Below are positions 37,558-47,434 of a stretch of DNA of 64,000 bases, piece after piece. Under the pieces are notes generated by a model. It was not told where the DNA came from and did no database searches. It worked only from the letters and a program-made list of their open reading frames with translations. Within the stretch, counting starts at the first letter, position 1. Each line of letters starts with the position of its first letter. The stretch comes from Haliea sp. Lineage in GTDB: Bacteria > Pseudomonadota > Gammaproteobacteria > Pseudomonadales > Halieaceae. The stretch is from NCBI GenBank assembly GCA_024642245.1, contig JAHEBM010000006.1, positions 34,967-98,966 on the forward strand. The letters run 5' to 3'. The position numbers were made by a program, and so were the translations under genes.

Positions 37558-40236
37558 TCAGGCAGCCTGCTCATCCAGTTCCCGACGAATTGCTTCCTGT
37601 ATCGCCTTGCACCGTTCGGCATCGGTAATGGGCTGGTGTCCTGCGTCGGTTATAAAGAATACGTCCTCCACCCGCTCCCCCAGGGTCTGGATCTTTGCCG
37701 CCTGCAGCTCGACATTGAATTCGACGAAAATCTTGCCTATGCGGGCCAGCAGCCCGGGGCGGTCGGGAGCAGAGACTTCCAGCACCGAAACATGCTTGAT
37801 TTCATCGACAGACATGCTGGTCTCGGTTGGCACCGAGAAGGACTTGACCCGCCGGGGGGTGCGCCGCTGTACGATCTGTGGCTCATCGGGATTGCCTTTG
37901 AGACACTCGGTGAGCTGTTCCTTGATGAACTTGATGCGGGTGCCATCCTCGGCGATGGGCTGGCCGCTGGAATCGAGCACGAAAAAAGTATCCAGGCTCA
38001 TACCGTCATTGGCATTGTAGATACGGGCGTCGTGCACGCTCAGATCCAGCTGTTCCAGCTCGGCGCAGATGGTGGAAAACAGCTGCACGTTGCTGCGGGC
38101 GTGGATAAAGATCTGGGTGGTGTTGGCCACGGTGGATTCGACATTGTTGCGAATCAGCACCAGTGGTTTGTCGCGCTTGTGATGCCCGGCAATCGCCTCG
38201 GTATGCCAGGCGATGTCCTCGGCCCGTTCCCGCAGGAAATAGTCTTCCCCGCGCTGTTGCCACAGGGTGTGCAGTTCCTCGACCGTGAAACCGCGATCCT
38301 CCAGGATCTCGCTGGCCGCTCGACGACTGCGTTCGACCAGGGACTGCTTGTCTACCGGGTTGTCCAGGCCGCGCTGGAGGGCGCGCCGGGTCTCGGTATA
38401 AAGCTGGCGCAACAGGCTGCCGCGCCAGGCATTCCACAGGGTCGGGTTGGTGGCGTTGATGTCTGCCACCGTCAGGGTGAACAGGTAATCGAGGTTGTCC
38501 TTGTGGCCCACATGTTCGGCAAACTGCTGGATTACCTCCGGGTCGGAAATATCCTTGCGCTGTGATACCGCTGACATGATCAGGTGGTTGCGCACCAGCC
38601 ATGTGACCAGCTCGGTATCGCGCCGGTCAAAGCCGTGTTCACGGCAGAAACGTTCCGCGTCCACGGCGCCCAGCTCCGAGTGGTCGCCGCCCCGGCCCTT
38701 GCCGATGTCGTGGTAAAGGGCTGCGATATACAGCAATACCGGCTTGCGCAGACGCCGGGCCACCCGGCTCGACACCGGGAATCGCAGCTCGAAATCCGGG
38801 TAGAGAAAGCGCCGGGCGTTCTTGATGACTTCCAGGGTGTGGGCGTCCACCGTATAGGTGTGGAACAGGTCGTGCTGCATCTGGCCGACGATGCGCCCGA
38901 ATTCCGGCAGGTACTGGCCCAGGATGCCATAGCGTGCCATTCGCCGCATCTGGCGTGCCATCTTGTTGGGCGAACTGAGAATCTGGATGAATGTCTCCCG
39001 GTTGGCCTGGTCCGCGCGGAAGTTGTCGTCAATCAGGTGCCGGTTATTGCGGATCAGGCGGATGGTGGGGGCGGCGATACCCTCGGACTCATCCATGTTG
39101 GCGCACAACAGGAACACCTCCAGCAGGGCGGAGGGCGACGTGGTGAAAACATCGTCGTTTATGGCCTCGACGTAACCGCTGCGCAGCTGGAAACGCGCGT
39201 TGATGGGTATGACAACGTCGGCCGTATCGGCACGCAGTATCGCCTGGTCGAAGTTCTGGATCAGCACCTCGTTGAGCTGCCCCAGGGACAGCGCCCAGCG
39301 ATAGTAGGTTTGCATGAACTGTTCAACAGCCAGGCGCTTGCCATCCTCGAAGCCCCACAGTTCGGCCAGGACCCGCTGGTGATCAAACAGCAGGCGGTCT
39401 TCCTCGCGGCCCGTAATCATGTGCAGGGCGTAACGGACCTTCCACATGAAATCGCGCCCGCGGTGCAGTATTTCCATTTCTTCCGGGTCGAGAAACGCGG
39501 ACGAGGTGATTTTTTCCAGCGACTCGACGCCGAAATGGCGCTCCGCGAGCCAGCCGATGATCTGCAGGTCGCGCAGCCCGCCCGGGCAGCTTTTGACGTT
39601 GGGCTCCAGGTTGTACTCGGTGTCGGCGAACTTGGTATGCCGTGCCCGCTGTTCCTCTACCTTGGCCCGGAAGAAGTCGGCGCTGGGCCACATTTTGTCC
39701 GGCCCGGTGGCCTCGCGCACGCGCGCCATCAACTCCCGCGGGCCGCGGATGGTCCGGGCCTCCATCAGGTTGGTCAGTACCGTGATGTCTTCCCTGGCCG
39801 CGCGGGCACATTCCGCGACCGTGCGCACGCTGTGGCCGATCACCAGCCCGATGTCCCACAGCAGGGTAAGAAAACCCTCCAGCTGCCGCTCGCGGCCGTG
39901 GTCGCCGTCGCCCAGTAACAACAGGATATCGATGTCGGAATGGGGGTGTAGTTCACCGCGGCCATAGCCCCCCACCGCCACCATGGCGAGTTCAGCCTGG
40001 CCCCAGTCCTGGCGATCCCACAGCGTCCCGAGCAGAACGTCCATGAAAGCGGCTCGCAGGCGAATAAGGTCCCGGATGTTGGCGCCGCTGCGGAATTGTC
40101 CGTGAAGGTATTGGGTGGCGCCGGTGATGGCCTCTTTGCAGCAGGGCAGAATCTCGCCTTCTTCCAGCCTTCTGGCGAAGACCCTGGCGTCAAACATGGC
40201 TGCCGGCAGTACCCCGGCGTCATTGGCCATGTTCAA
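37558..40236 (-). CDS. glnD: [Protein-PII] uridylyltransferase/uridylyl-removing enzyme
   Basis: 892 residues, the normal length. Nucleotidyltransferase motif GGYGRGELHPHSDIDILLL (residues ~90) carries the catalytic Asp pair. The HD domain LYHDIGKGRGGDHSELGA (residues ~510) removes UMP. Two ACT domains at the C-terminus (SVLEVSAPDRPGLLARIG, preceded by a similar region) bind glutamine. It senses nitrogen and modifies PII proteins. Its ATG overlaps the map stop by 4 bp. Confidence 0.97.
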   Translation of the reverse strand: MNMANDAGVLPAAMFDARVFARRLEEGEILPCCKEAITGATQYLHGQFRSGANIRDLIRLRAAFMDVLLGTLWDRQDWGQAELAMVAVGGYGRGELHPHSDIDILLLLGDGDHGRERQLEGFLTLLWDIGLVIGHSVRTVAECARAAREDITVLTNLMEARTIRGPRELMARVREATGPDKMWPSADFFRAKVEEQRARHTKFADTEYNLEPNVKSCPGGLRDLQIIGWLAERHFGVESLEKITSSAFLDPEEMEILHRGRDFMWKVRYALHMITGREEDRLLFDHQRVLAELWGFEDGKRLAVEQFMQTYYRWALSLGQLNEVLIQNFDQAILRADTADVVIPINARFQLRSGYVEAINDDVFTTSPSALLEVFLLCANMDESEGIAAPTIRLIRNNRHLIDDNFRADQANRETFIQILSSPNKMARQMRRMARYGILGQYLPEFGRIVGQMQHDLFHTYTVDAHTLEVIKNARRFLYPDFELRFPVSSRVARRLRKPVLLYIAALYHDIGKGRGGDHSELGAVDAERFCREHGFDRRDTELVTWLVRNHLIMSAVSQRKDISDPEVIQQFAEHVGHKDNLDYLFTLTVADINATNPTLWNAWRGSLLRQLYTETRRALQRGLDNPVDKQSLVERSRRAASEILEDRGFTVEELHTLWQQRGEDYFLRERAEDIAWHTEAIAGHHKRDKPLVLIRNNVESTVANTTQIFIHARSNVQLFSTICAELEQLDLSVHDARIYNANDGMSLDTFFVLDSSGQPIAEDGTRIKFIKEQLTECLKGNPDEPQIVQRRTPRRVKSFSVPTETSMSVDEIKHVSVLEVSAPDRPGLLARIGKIFVEFNVELQAAKIQTLGERVEDVFFITDAGHQPITDAERCKAIQEAIRRELDEQAA

Positions 40237-41012
40237 ACCGGTAGCGACTCGCCGCTGCGGCGGGTGAAAACCTCACAGCCGTTGTCGGTAACACCCAGGG
40301 TGTGTTCCCACTGGGCCGATAGCCGCCCGTCCCGGGTGGTGACAGTCCAGCCGTCCTTCTGGTTCAGGCGGGTCTGGCGGCGGCCGGCATTTATCATCGG
40401 TTCGATGGTGAAGGTCATGCCGGGTTCCAGTGGCATACCCGTGCCCTTGCGGCCGTAGTGCAGTATCTGGGGCTCCTCATGGAAAACGCGGCCGATACCG
40501 TGCCCGCAGTATTCCCGCACCACCGAGTAGTAGTTCTTTTCGGCGTGTTGCTGGATTACGAAACCGATATCGCCCAGGGTTGCGCCTGGCTTGACTATCT
40601 CCAGCGCCAGGTAAAGGCATTCCTGGGTGACCTGGATGAGCCGTTTGGCGTGTGGGGCCACGTCACCTACCTGCACCATGATACTGGTGTCGCCGTGGTA
40701 GCCGTCCTTGATGACCGTTACGTCTATGTTGACGATATCGCCATTTTTCAGCTTGCGGTTGTCGGACGGGATGCCGTGGCAGACCACATCGTTGATCGAG
40801 GTGCAGATCGACCGCGGGAAACCGTTGTAGTTGAGGGGGGCCGGAATCGCCTGCTGGTTTGTGGTGATGTAGTCGTGGCAGATCTTGTCCAGTTCGCCGG
40901 TTGTCATTCCCACCTCTACCAGGGGCTCGATCATTTCGAGCACCTCGGCAGCAAGGCGTCCTGCTACCCGCATCTTTTCGATTTCGTCTGCGGTCTTGAT
41001 CGATGCAGGCAT
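40233..41012 (-). CDS. map: Methionine aminopeptidase, type I
   Basis: 259 residues. The metal and substrate residues are in VCHGIPSDNRKL, NIDVTVIKDGYHGDTS, YCGHGIGRVFHEEP and GMTFTIEPMI. It removes the initiator methionine. It is divergent from rpsB, the arrangement found throughout gammaproteobacteria. An AT-rich stretch at about 41019-41062 upstream of the ATG likely contains its promoter. Confidence 0.97.
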   Translation of the reverse strand: MPASIKTADEIEKMRVAGRLAAEVLEMIEPLVEVGMTTGELDKICHDYITTNQQAIPAPLNYNGFPRSICTSINDVVCHGIPSDNRKLKNGDIVNIDVTVIKDGYHGDTSIMVQVGDVAPHAKRLIQVTQECLYLALEIVKPGATLGDIGFVIQQHAEKNYYSVVREYCGHGIGRVFHEEPQILHYGRKGTGMPLEPGMTFTIEPMINAGRRQTRLNQKDGWTVTTRDGRLSAQWEHTLGVTDNGCEVFTRRSGESLPV

Positions 41013-41140
41013 CTGTAACCTATTGAAAAATTTGATAAATATATGGATTTCACGGAAATTTACCCCCGCGGGGGAGGCACATTCTACCCTATTCGGCAGG
41101 TAAATGAGTAATACCCGGCATTCCCGTTGTCCCGGTGGCC

Positions 41141-41169
41141 TTTAAACAGGCCGCGGGTTGTGGTATAAA
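41141..41169 (+). promoter_or_regulatory. rpsB promoter
   Basis: TTTAAA (41141-41146) and TATAAA (41164-41169) are spaced by 17 bp. A GC-rich run (GCGCGCC) follows the -10, the type of discriminator found at stringently controlled ribosomal promoters. The 309-bp divergent gap 41013-41321 also holds the map upstream region and the rpsB leader. Confidence 0.6.
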
Positions 41170-41240
41170 GCGCGCCTCCGCGAGACCAGGGCTATTGAAG
41201 AGTCGTGTGCCTGGCGGGGAAAAACGACGCACATATACCA

Positions 41241-41287
41241 ATACCTGCTCCAGGGTGCCGGTTTTACTGGTTTGGTTGCAGGGGTAT
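41241..41287 (+). promoter_or_regulatory. Candidate S2 autoregulatory leader hairpin upstream of rpsB
   Basis: ATACCTGC (41241-41248) pairs with GCAGGGGTAT (41278-41287) apart from a two-base GG bulge, enclosing a 29-nt loop with its own small pairing potential (CCGG...CTGG). The hairpin lies in the long 5' leader, 34 bp before the rpsB ATG. Gammaproteobacterial rpsB leaders are known to bind S2 for feedback control; that this hairpin does so is inference. Confidence 0.4.
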
Positions 41288-41321
41288 GTGGAGGATTAAC
41301 CCAAACACAAGGTACATTATT

Positions 41322-42092
41322 ATGTCGCAAGTAAGCATGCGCGACCTGCTTCAGGCGGGCGCCCATTTCGGACACCAAACGCGTTACTGGAATCCCAAGA
41401 TGGACCAGTACATTTTCGGTGCCCGTAACAAGATTCACATCATCAACCTCGAGCACACGGTTCCCGCTTTCAACGAAGCGCTGGATCTGGTGAAGCGGCT
41501 CGCAGGCAACAAGAACAAGATCCTGTTCGTCGGCACCAAGCGCGCTGCGGGCAAGATCATCAAGGAGCAGGCCGATCGCGCCGGAATGCCCTATGTCAGC
41601 CACCGCTGGCTGGGTGGCATGCTCACCAACTACAAAACCATCCGTGCTTCCATCAAGCGCCTGCGCGACCTGGAAACCCAGATGACCGATGGCACCTTCG
41701 CCAGGCTGACCAAGAAGGAGGCGCTGATGCGCACCCGGGATATGGAAAAGCTTGAGCGCAGCATCGGCGGGATCAAGAGCATGGGCGGACTGCCCGACGC
41801 GCTGTTTGTCGTCGACGTGGACCATGAGCGCATTGCCATCACCGAGGCCAACAAGCTGGGCATTCCGGTGATCGGCATTGTCGATACCAACAGCAACCCT
41901 GACGGGGTCGATTACGTGATTCCCGGCAACGACGATGCTATTCGCGCGATCAGGCTGTATGTTGCCGCCGTTGCGGACGCCTGCCTTGCAGGCAGGTCAG
42001 AGTCCGGGGAAGCGATTGTTGCCAAGGACGAGTTCATCGAAGAGGCGGCCACGGCCACAGCCGAGGAAGCACCCGCCGCTGCTGCCGAGTAA
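41322..42092 (+). CDS. rpsB: 30S ribosomal protein S2
   Basis: 256 residues. The start [23 protein letters not shown] and the blocks [33 protein letters not shown] and [26 protein letters not shown] are diagnostic. The frame is open further upstream, but the family start is the ATG at 41322. A short Ala/Glu-rich tail follows the core. First gene of the rpsB-tsf-pyrH-frr block. Confidence 0.98.
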   Translation: MSQVSMRDLLQAGAHFGHQTRYWNPKMDQYIFGARNKIHIINLEHTVPAFNEALDLVKRLAGNKNKILFVGTKRAAGKIIKEQADRAGMPYVSHRWLGGMLTNYKTIRASIKRLRDLETQMTDGTFARLTKKEALMRTRDMEKLERSIGGIKSMGGLPDALFVVDVDHERIAITEANKLGIPVIGIVDTNSNPDGVDYVIPGNDDAIRAIRLYVAAVADACLAGRSESGEAIVAKDEFIEEAATATAEEAPAAAAE

Positions 42093-42103
42093 GCGGCGCA
42101 AAA

Positions 42104-42176
42104 TCCCGGAGCCGTTTTCTGCGGCTGCGGGAAGCATTCAGCCCCTGGTGGATAATCCGCCGGGGTTTTTATTTTT
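42104..42176 (+). terminator. Hairpin and terminator/attenuator between rpsB and tsf
   Basis: A first hairpin pairs TCCCG-G-AGCCG with CGGCT-G-CGGGA (42104-42132). A second, weaker stem CCCC...GGGG (42142-42165, with inner GG/CC pairs) is followed by TTTTTATTTTT (42166-42176). The second has rho-independent terminator form and would reduce tsf relative to rpsB transcription. E. coli also has a terminator-like element in this spacer. Confidence 0.6.
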
Positions 42177-42216
42177 AAGCCCCGGGTTCCTGGGGTTCTG
42201 GAAGGAGGAATAGTTG

Positions 42217-43074
42217 ATGTCCGCAGCACTGGTTAAGGAACTACGTGAGCGCACAGGCCTGGGCCTGTTGGAGTGCAAAAAAGCGCTGGCAGCCTGCGAT
42301 GGCGATATTGAGCTGGCGATCGAGGAATTGCGCAAATCAAGCGGGATGAAGGCAGCGAAAAAAGCGGGTCGTACTGCCGCTGATGGTGTTGTCGCTGCAC
42401 GGGTTGCCGACGATGGCAGTTACGCCGTGATAGTCGAAGTGAATAGCGAAACCGACTTCGTCGCCCGTGACGCGGGTTTTCTCGCATTTGTAGAAAAGAT
42501 TCTGGATGGCGCCTTCACTGGCCGCCAGACCGATGTTGCTGCCCTGATGGCCGGTGAGCTGGAAGCGGCGCGTGAGGCGCTGGTACAGAAAATTGGCGAG
42601 AATATTGGCGTGCGTCGTATTGAAATGCTGAGCGCGGATGCCGGGGTTGTTGGCGCGTATGTGCACGGCAATAACCGCATCGCAGTGCTTGTTGGGCTCA
42701 ACGGTGGTGATGGTGACCTGGCCAAGGACGTGGCCATGCACGTGGCGGCGGTCAATCCGCAGGTTGTTTCCCCGGCCGATATGCCCGAAGAGACAATCGC
42801 CAAGGAAAAGGAGATTTACACCGCCCAGGCCGCGGATTCCGGTAAGCCGGCGGAGATCATCGAGAAAATGATCGGTGGTCGTATCAAGAAGTTCCTGGCC
42901 GAGAACAGTCTGCTTGAGCAGGCCTTCGTGAAGAACCCGGATGTGACAGTGGGCAAGCTTGTAGCCGGCGCCGGCGCCAGTGTTGCCAACTTTGTCCGCT
43001 TCGAGGTTGGTGAGGGTATTGCTGTCGAGAAAGTCGATTTCGCCGAGGAAGTGGCAGCCCAGCTGAAAGGCTAG
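42217..43074 (+). CDS. tsf: Elongation factor Ts
   Basis: 285 residues. The EF-Ts core is clear: [34 protein letters not shown] at the N-terminus, SETDFVARD in the core and the coiled-coil region near residue 200. It recycles EF-Tu-GDP. The ATG at 42217 is chosen over the adjacent TTG (42214) because the GGAGG site (42204-42208) is well spaced. Confidence 0.98.
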   Translation: MSAALVKELRERTGLGLLECKKALAACDGDIELAIEELRKSSGMKAAKKAGRTAADGVVAARVADDGSYAVIVEVNSETDFVARDAGFLAFVEKILDGAFTGRQTDVAALMAGELEAAREALVQKIGENIGVRRIEMLSADAGVVGAYVHGNNRIAVLVGLNGGDGDLAKDVAMHVAAVNPQVVSPADMPEETIAKEKEIYTAQAADSGKPAEIIEKMIGGRIKKFLAENSLLEQAFVKNPDVTVGKLVAGAGASVANFVRFEVGEGIAVEKVDFAEEVAAQLKG

Positions 43075-43094
43075 CGCTCCACGGGCAGCGCAAT

Positions 43095-43117
43095 AAGGGG
43101 GCTTCGGCCCCTTTTTT
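43095..43117 (+). terminator. Rho-independent terminator after tsf
   Basis: GGGGC-TTCG-GCCCC (43098-43111), extended by AA/TT on the flanks, is followed by six Ts. The stable UUCG tetraloop and T-run make it a textbook terminator separating rpsB-tsf from pyrH. Confidence 0.9.
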
Positions 43118-43282
43118 GTTCCGGCTGCGGGCGCACAGACACCGCGGATGCGCTTTGGTTTGCTGGACCAGCGGGCTGCTTCGACGGGTGCCGGCTGTGC
43201 GGCCAAGGACTTTTTCCTTTATCCCCCTAGGGTGTTGGCCCTGAGTCCTGTAAGATACCCGCCAGCTCAGGAGAGGACATTT

Positions 43283-44008
43283 ATGCCACAATCTGTGGGT
43301 GACAAAAAATACAAGCGCATCCTGCTGAAGCTCAGTGGCGAGGCCTTGACCGGGCGGGAAAGTTTCGGAATCGACCCGAAAATTCTCGACCAGATGGCAC
43401 TCGAAGTGGGCCAGCTGGTGGGGATAGGGGTGCAGGTTGGGCTTGTGGTGGGTGGCGGAAACCTGTTTCGCGGCGCGGCCCTGCAGGCCGCCGGACTCGA
43501 CCGTGTCACCGGAGATCATATGGGTATGCTGGCCACGGTGATGAATGCGCTGGCCCTGCGCGACGCCCTGGAGCGCTCGAATATTTCCACCCAGGTCATG
43601 TCGGCGATTCCCATGAGCGGCGTCGTTGACCACTATGACCGGCGCAAGGCTATTCGCGCCCTGAGTAATGGCGACGTGGTTATTTTTGCCGCGGGCACCG
43701 GCAATCCCTTTTTCACCACCGATTCCTCAGCCTGCCTGCGCGGTATCGAGGTAGATGCGGAGCTCGTGTTGAAGGCCACCAAGGTCGACGGAGTCTATTC
43801 CGCCGACCCCATGAAGTTTCCCGATGCCGTCAGGTACGACCGGCTCAGTTATGACGAGGTCCTGGACAAGAAACTGGAGGTCATGGACCTGACGGCTATC
43901 TGCCTGTGCCGCGATCACAATATGCCGGTGCGGGTGTTTGAAATGGAGAAGCGCGGTGCGTTGCTCAATATTGTCAGGGGCGGGGACGAAGGAACCCTGA
44001 TCCAGTAA
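43283..44008 (+). CDS. pyrH: UMP kinase
   Basis: 241 residues of the amino-acid kinase fold. [19 protein letters not shown], the [15 protein letters not shown] loop and [13 protein letters not shown] are the family blocks. It phosphorylates UMP to UDP and is allosterically controlled by GTP and UTP. The start at ATG 43283 has AGGAGAGG upstream; the frame is open to 43148 without family support. Its promoter must lie between the tsf terminator and about 43270. Confidence 0.97.
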   Translation: MPQSVGDKKYKRILLKLSGEALTGRESFGIDPKILDQMALEVGQLVGIGVQVGLVVGGGNLFRGAALQAAGLDRVTGDHMGMLATVMNALALRDALERSNISTQVMSAIPMSGVVDHYDRRKAIRALSNGDVVIFAAGTGNPFFTTDSSACLRGIEVDAELVLKATKVDGVYSADPMKFPDAVRYDRLSYDEVLDKKLEVMDLTAICLCRDHNMPVRVFEMEKRGALLNIVRGGDEGTLIQ

Positions 44009-44034
44009 CCGGCGGCCCCCAAGGAGAGAGCAAG

Positions 44035-44592
44035 GTGATCAATGATGTAAAAAATGAAGCCCGGGAGCGGATGGAAAAGAGCCTCGAGGCGCTCGCGCAC
44101 AACTTCAACAAGATACGCACCGGCCGTGCCCACCCCAGCTTGCTCGATGGGGTGCGTGTCGAGTATTACGGGGCCGAGACGCCGCTGTCCCAGATGGCGA
44201 ACATCTCGGTCGAGGATGCCCGGACCCTGTCCCTCACACCCTGGGACAAGTCCGTTGTGCCGCAGATCGAGCGAGCCATAATGAAATCCGACCTGGGCCT
44301 CAACCCGTCTACCGCTGGCGGTGTTATCCGCATTCCCATGCCCATGCTGACGGAGGAGACCCGCAAGGGTTTTACCAAGCAGGCACGGCATGAGGCCGAA
44401 TCCGCTCGGGTCTCTGTGCGCAATGCGCGTCGTGACGCCATGGGCATGCTCAAGGAGCTGGTCAAGGAAAAGGAAATCAGCGAAGACGATGAACGTCGCG
44501 GCCAGGACGACGTGCAGAAATTGACCGATTCTTTTATCGCCAAGGTTGAAAAACTGCTGGCGGAAAAAGAAGCCGACCTGATGGAAATCTGA
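44035..44592 (+). CDS. frr: Ribosome recycling factor
   Basis: 185 residues, the exact family length. It starts with GTG ([13 protein letters not shown]), preceded by AAGGAGAG. The three-helix bundle blocks [22 protein letters not shown] and [35 protein letters not shown] are clear. It splits post-termination ribosomes with EF-G. Confidence 0.97.
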   Translation: MINDVKNEARERMEKSLEALAHNFNKIRTGRAHPSLLDGVRVEYYGAETPLSQMANISVEDARTLSLTPWDKSVVPQIERAIMKSDLGLNPSTAGGVIRIPMPMLTEETRKGFTKQARHEAESARVSVRNARRDAMGMLKELVKEKEISEDDERRGQDDVQKLTDSFIAKVEKLLAEKEADLMEI

Positions 44593-44602
44593 ACCCTTCC
44601 GG

Positions 44603-45385
44603 ATGGGCAGCGGAGAGAATTCATCCGGGCCAGGTGATGAGCCGTGGGAGGTAATTCCCCGCCATGTGGCTATTATCATGGACGGCAACAACCGCTGGGC
44701 GAAACGCAGGGGTTTGCCCGGAGTCGCGGGTCACCGGGCGGGCGTCGAGGCCGTGCGCGGTGTACTGCGCGCCTGTCGCCAGCACGGCGTGGAAGTGCTC
44801 ACGCTGTTTGCCTTCAGCAGCGAGAACTGGGGTCGCCCCCAACCCGAAGTGCGGGCCCTGCTCGCGCTGTTGTCACGCTACCTGCGCAGTGAAGTCAGGG
44901 AATTGCATAAAGACGGTATCCGCCTGCGCTTTATCGGTGAACGCGACCGCTTCAGTGAGCGGCTGCGTCGCCTGATGCTTCAGTCGGAACAGCATACCGC
45001 GGCGAATACCGGCGCCACCGTCGTTATCGCCGTTGATTACGGTGGCCAGTGGGACATTGCCCAGGCGGCCCGGAAACTGGCGGAGCGCGTCCAGGAGGGG
45101 AGCCTGGAACCGAAGGACATAACACCGGAGTTGATAGACAGGCATATCTCTATCAGCGATCTGCCGCGCCCCGACCTGTGTATCAGGACCGGCGGTGATG
45201 CCCGTGTGAGCAACTTCATGTTGTGGCATTTTGCCTACAGCGAACTGTATTTTACCAATGTCCTTTGGCCCGATTTCGACGAGGGCGAATTTGCCAGCGC
45301 CCTGGCCGACTACAGCCGACGGGAGCGCCGCTTTGGTCTCAGGGACGCCCCCGAGTTGATAGCGGGGGGGCACACCAATGCTTAA
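44603..45385 (+). CDS. uppS: Undecaprenyl diphosphate synthase (cis-prenyltransferase)
   Basis: 260 residues. HVAIIMDGNNRWAKRRG holds the catalytic Asp; TLFAFSSENWGRP and DLCIRTGGDARVSNFMLW are the other family blocks. It makes the C55 lipid carrier for peptidoglycan and O-antigen. Ten bases after frr; its end overlaps cdsA by 8 bp. Confidence 0.97.
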   Translation: MGSGENSSGPGDEPWEVIPRHVAIIMDGNNRWAKRRGLPGVAGHRAGVEAVRGVLRACRQHGVEVLTLFAFSSENWGRPQPEVRALLALLSRYLRSEVRELHKDGIRLRFIGERDRFSERLRRLMLQSEQHTAANTGATVVIAVDYGGQWDIAQAARKLAERVQEGSLEPKDITPELIDRHISISDLPRPDLCIRTGGDARVSNFMLWHFAYSELYFTNVLWPDFDEGEFASALADYSRRERRFGLRDAPELIAGGHTNA

Positions 45386-46214
45386 GCAGCGGGTGATAAC
45401 CGCCCTCATTATGGCCGGCCTGTTCCTCGGGGCGGTGGCCTTCCTGTCCCTGCCCTGGCTGGCCCTGTTGTTCGGTATCCTGGTTTGCCTGGGGGGTTGG
45501 GAGTGGGCTCGCCTGTGCGGGTGGGAAGCACCGCTTGCACGTTGTCTCTACACACTGGTGCTCGCCGTCGTGCTGGGCCTGCTCTATCAACATGGTCAAT
45601 TAGCTGCGACGCCCCAGCGCGAGCAGGTACAGCCTTTTCTCGGGCTGGCCTGCCTGTGGTGGTCTCTTGCGCTGCTCTGGGTCAAGGGCTATCCCGGTAG
45701 CGCCGTTTTCTGGCGCACGAAGCTTATGCGCAACCTGATGGGTTTCCTGGTGCTTGCGCCGGCCTGGATGGCTGCGGTCTACCTGGTGAGTTTTCCCCGT
45801 GGCGGCGCCCTTGTCGTGGTCATGGTGCTGGTGGTTGCGGCGGCCGATATCGGCGCGTATTTTTCCGGGCGCGCCTGGGGCCGACACAAGCTGGCGGAGG
45901 TGGTCAGTCCCAAGAAGACCTGGGAGGGATTCTGGGGCGGTATGGCCGCCTGCTCGCTGCTGGGGCTGTTGCTGTGGTCGCAATTGCCCAACCAGCAGGC
46001 GCATATCAGTCTCATCCAGGTGCTGGTCGTCACCCTGGTGACGGCACTGGCATCGGTGGTCGGCGACCTGACGGTGAGCATGGTAAAGCGGGAGGCCGGT
46101 GTAAAAGACAGCGGCAGCCTGCTGCCTGGGCATGGCGGCGTGCTGGACCGCCTCGACAGCCTCTGCGGGGCGGCGCCGGTGTTCGCCCTTGGCCTGTTAT
46201 TGGCGGGTTGGTAG
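45378..46214 (+). CDS. cdsA: Phosphatidate cytidylyltransferase
   Basis: 278 residues with about eight membrane helices. The family signature is complete at the C-terminal end: [20 protein letters not shown] followed by GVLDRLDS. It makes CDP-diacylglycerol for all phospholipids. Coupled to uppS by overlap. Confidence 0.96.
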   Translation: MLKQRVITALIMAGLFLGAVAFLSLPWLALLFGILVCLGGWEWARLCGWEAPLARCLYTLVLAVVLGLLYQHGQLAATPQREQVQPFLGLACLWWSLALLWVKGYPGSAVFWRTKLMRNLMGFLVLAPAWMAAVYLVSFPRGGALVVVMVLVVAAADIGAYFSGRAWGRHKLAEVVSPKKTWEGFWGGMAACSLLGLLLWSQLPNQQAHISLIQVLVVTLVTALASVVGDLTVSMVKREAGVKDSGSLLPGHGGVLDRLDSLCGAAPVFALGLLLAGW

Positions 46215-46234
46215 GCGTGCTGGCGGGAAGACGC

Positions 46235-47434
46235 ATGGTCACCGTGCTCGGTTCAACCGGGTCGATCGGGGTGAGCACGCTGGATGTGATTGCGCGTCAC
46301 CCGGATCGGTTCGGCGTGTTCGCGCTGGCCGCAAATTCATCAGTGGCCGCACTGCTGGCCCAGTGCCTGGCTTTCCAGCCGCGCTATGCCGTGATGATGG
46401 ACGAGGCGGCGGCGGAAACCCTGCGCGCCCGGCTGCCGGCAGATTGTGGAACCCGGGTCCTGCAGGGCGCATCGGGCCTGTCACAGGTGGTGACCGCGGC
46501 CGAGGTCGATACGGTGATGGCGGCTATCGTCGGCGCGGCGGGACTGCCCTCGGCTCTCGCCGCGGCAGAGGCCGGCAAGACCGTCCTGCTGGCCAACAAG
46601 GAATCGCTGGTAATGGGTGGGCACCTGTTGATGCAGGCAGTGCGCAGCTCCGGTGCACGGCTGCTGCCGATAGACAGCGAGCACAATGCCATCTTCCAGT
46701 GCATGCCGGTGGACCCCGGAAGTTCCGTACCTTCCCTGGCCGGCGTCAGCAAGGTTTTGCTCACCGCCTCCGGCGGCCCGTTTCGGCAGTGGAGCCACGC
46801 CCGGATGGAGGCGGCGACGCCCGACCAGGCCTGTGCGCACCCCAACTGGTCGATGGGGCGCAAGATATCCGTCGATTCGGCCAGCCTGATGAACAAGGGC
46901 CTGGAACTGATAGAGGCCTGCTGGATCTTCGACCTGGCGCAGGACCAGATAGAGGTTGTCGTGCACCCCCAGAGCATTATCCATTCCATGGTGCAGTACC
47001 TGGACGGATCGGTCTTGGCACAGATGGGAAACCCGGATATGCGGACCCCGATCGCCTATGGCCTGGGCTGGCCAGAACGCCTGGTCTCGGGCGTGGCACC
47101 GCTGGACCTGATTGCCACCGCCAGGCTCGATTTCGAGGCGCCGGATGAAGGCCGCTTTCCCTGCCTGCGGCTGGCGCGCGAGGCGGCGGCCGCCGGTGGC
47201 ACGGCGATGGCGATCTGCAATGCCGCCAATGAGGTCGCGGTGAGTGCCTTCCTGGACGAGCGGATTCGTTTTACATCCATTCCCCGGGTAATAGAGCAAA
47301 CCCTGGAGCTGATGCCGGTACTTGAACCGAGCTCCCTGGCCGTGGTCGAATCCGCAGATGCCGAGGCGCGCCTGATTGCTGCACAGCAGGTGGCGACCCT
47401 GGCGTGCAGTGTTAGAAAAACAGGACTCGCGTAA
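46235..47434 (+). CDS. dxr: 1-deoxy-D-xylulose 5-phosphate reductoisomerase
   Basis: 399 residues from the ATG at 46235. The NADPH motif [17 protein letters not shown] starts the protein; [42 protein letters not shown] and [11 protein letters not shown] are active-site blocks. It commits carbon to isoprenoids through the MEP pathway. A GTG at 46217 is an alternative start six codons earlier. Its stop shares one base with the rseP ATG. Confidence 0.96.
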   Translation: MVTVLGSTGSIGVSTLDVIARHPDRFGVFALAANSSVAALLAQCLAFQPRYAVMMDEAAAETLRARLPADCGTRVLQGASGLSQVVTAAEVDTVMAAIVGAAGLPSALAAAEAGKTVLLANKESLVMGGHLLMQAVRSSGARLLPIDSEHNAIFQCMPVDPGSSVPSLAGVSKVLLTASGGPFRQWSHARMEAATPDQACAHPNWSMGRKISVDSASLMNKGLELIEACWIFDLAQDQIEVVVHPQSIIHSMVQYLDGSVLAQMGNPDMRTPIAYGLGWPERLVSGVAPLDLIATARLDFEAPDEGRFPCLRLAREAAAAGGTAMAICNAANEVAVSAFLDERIRFTSIPRVIEQTLELMPVLEPSSLAVVESADAEARLIAAQQVATLACSVRKTGLA

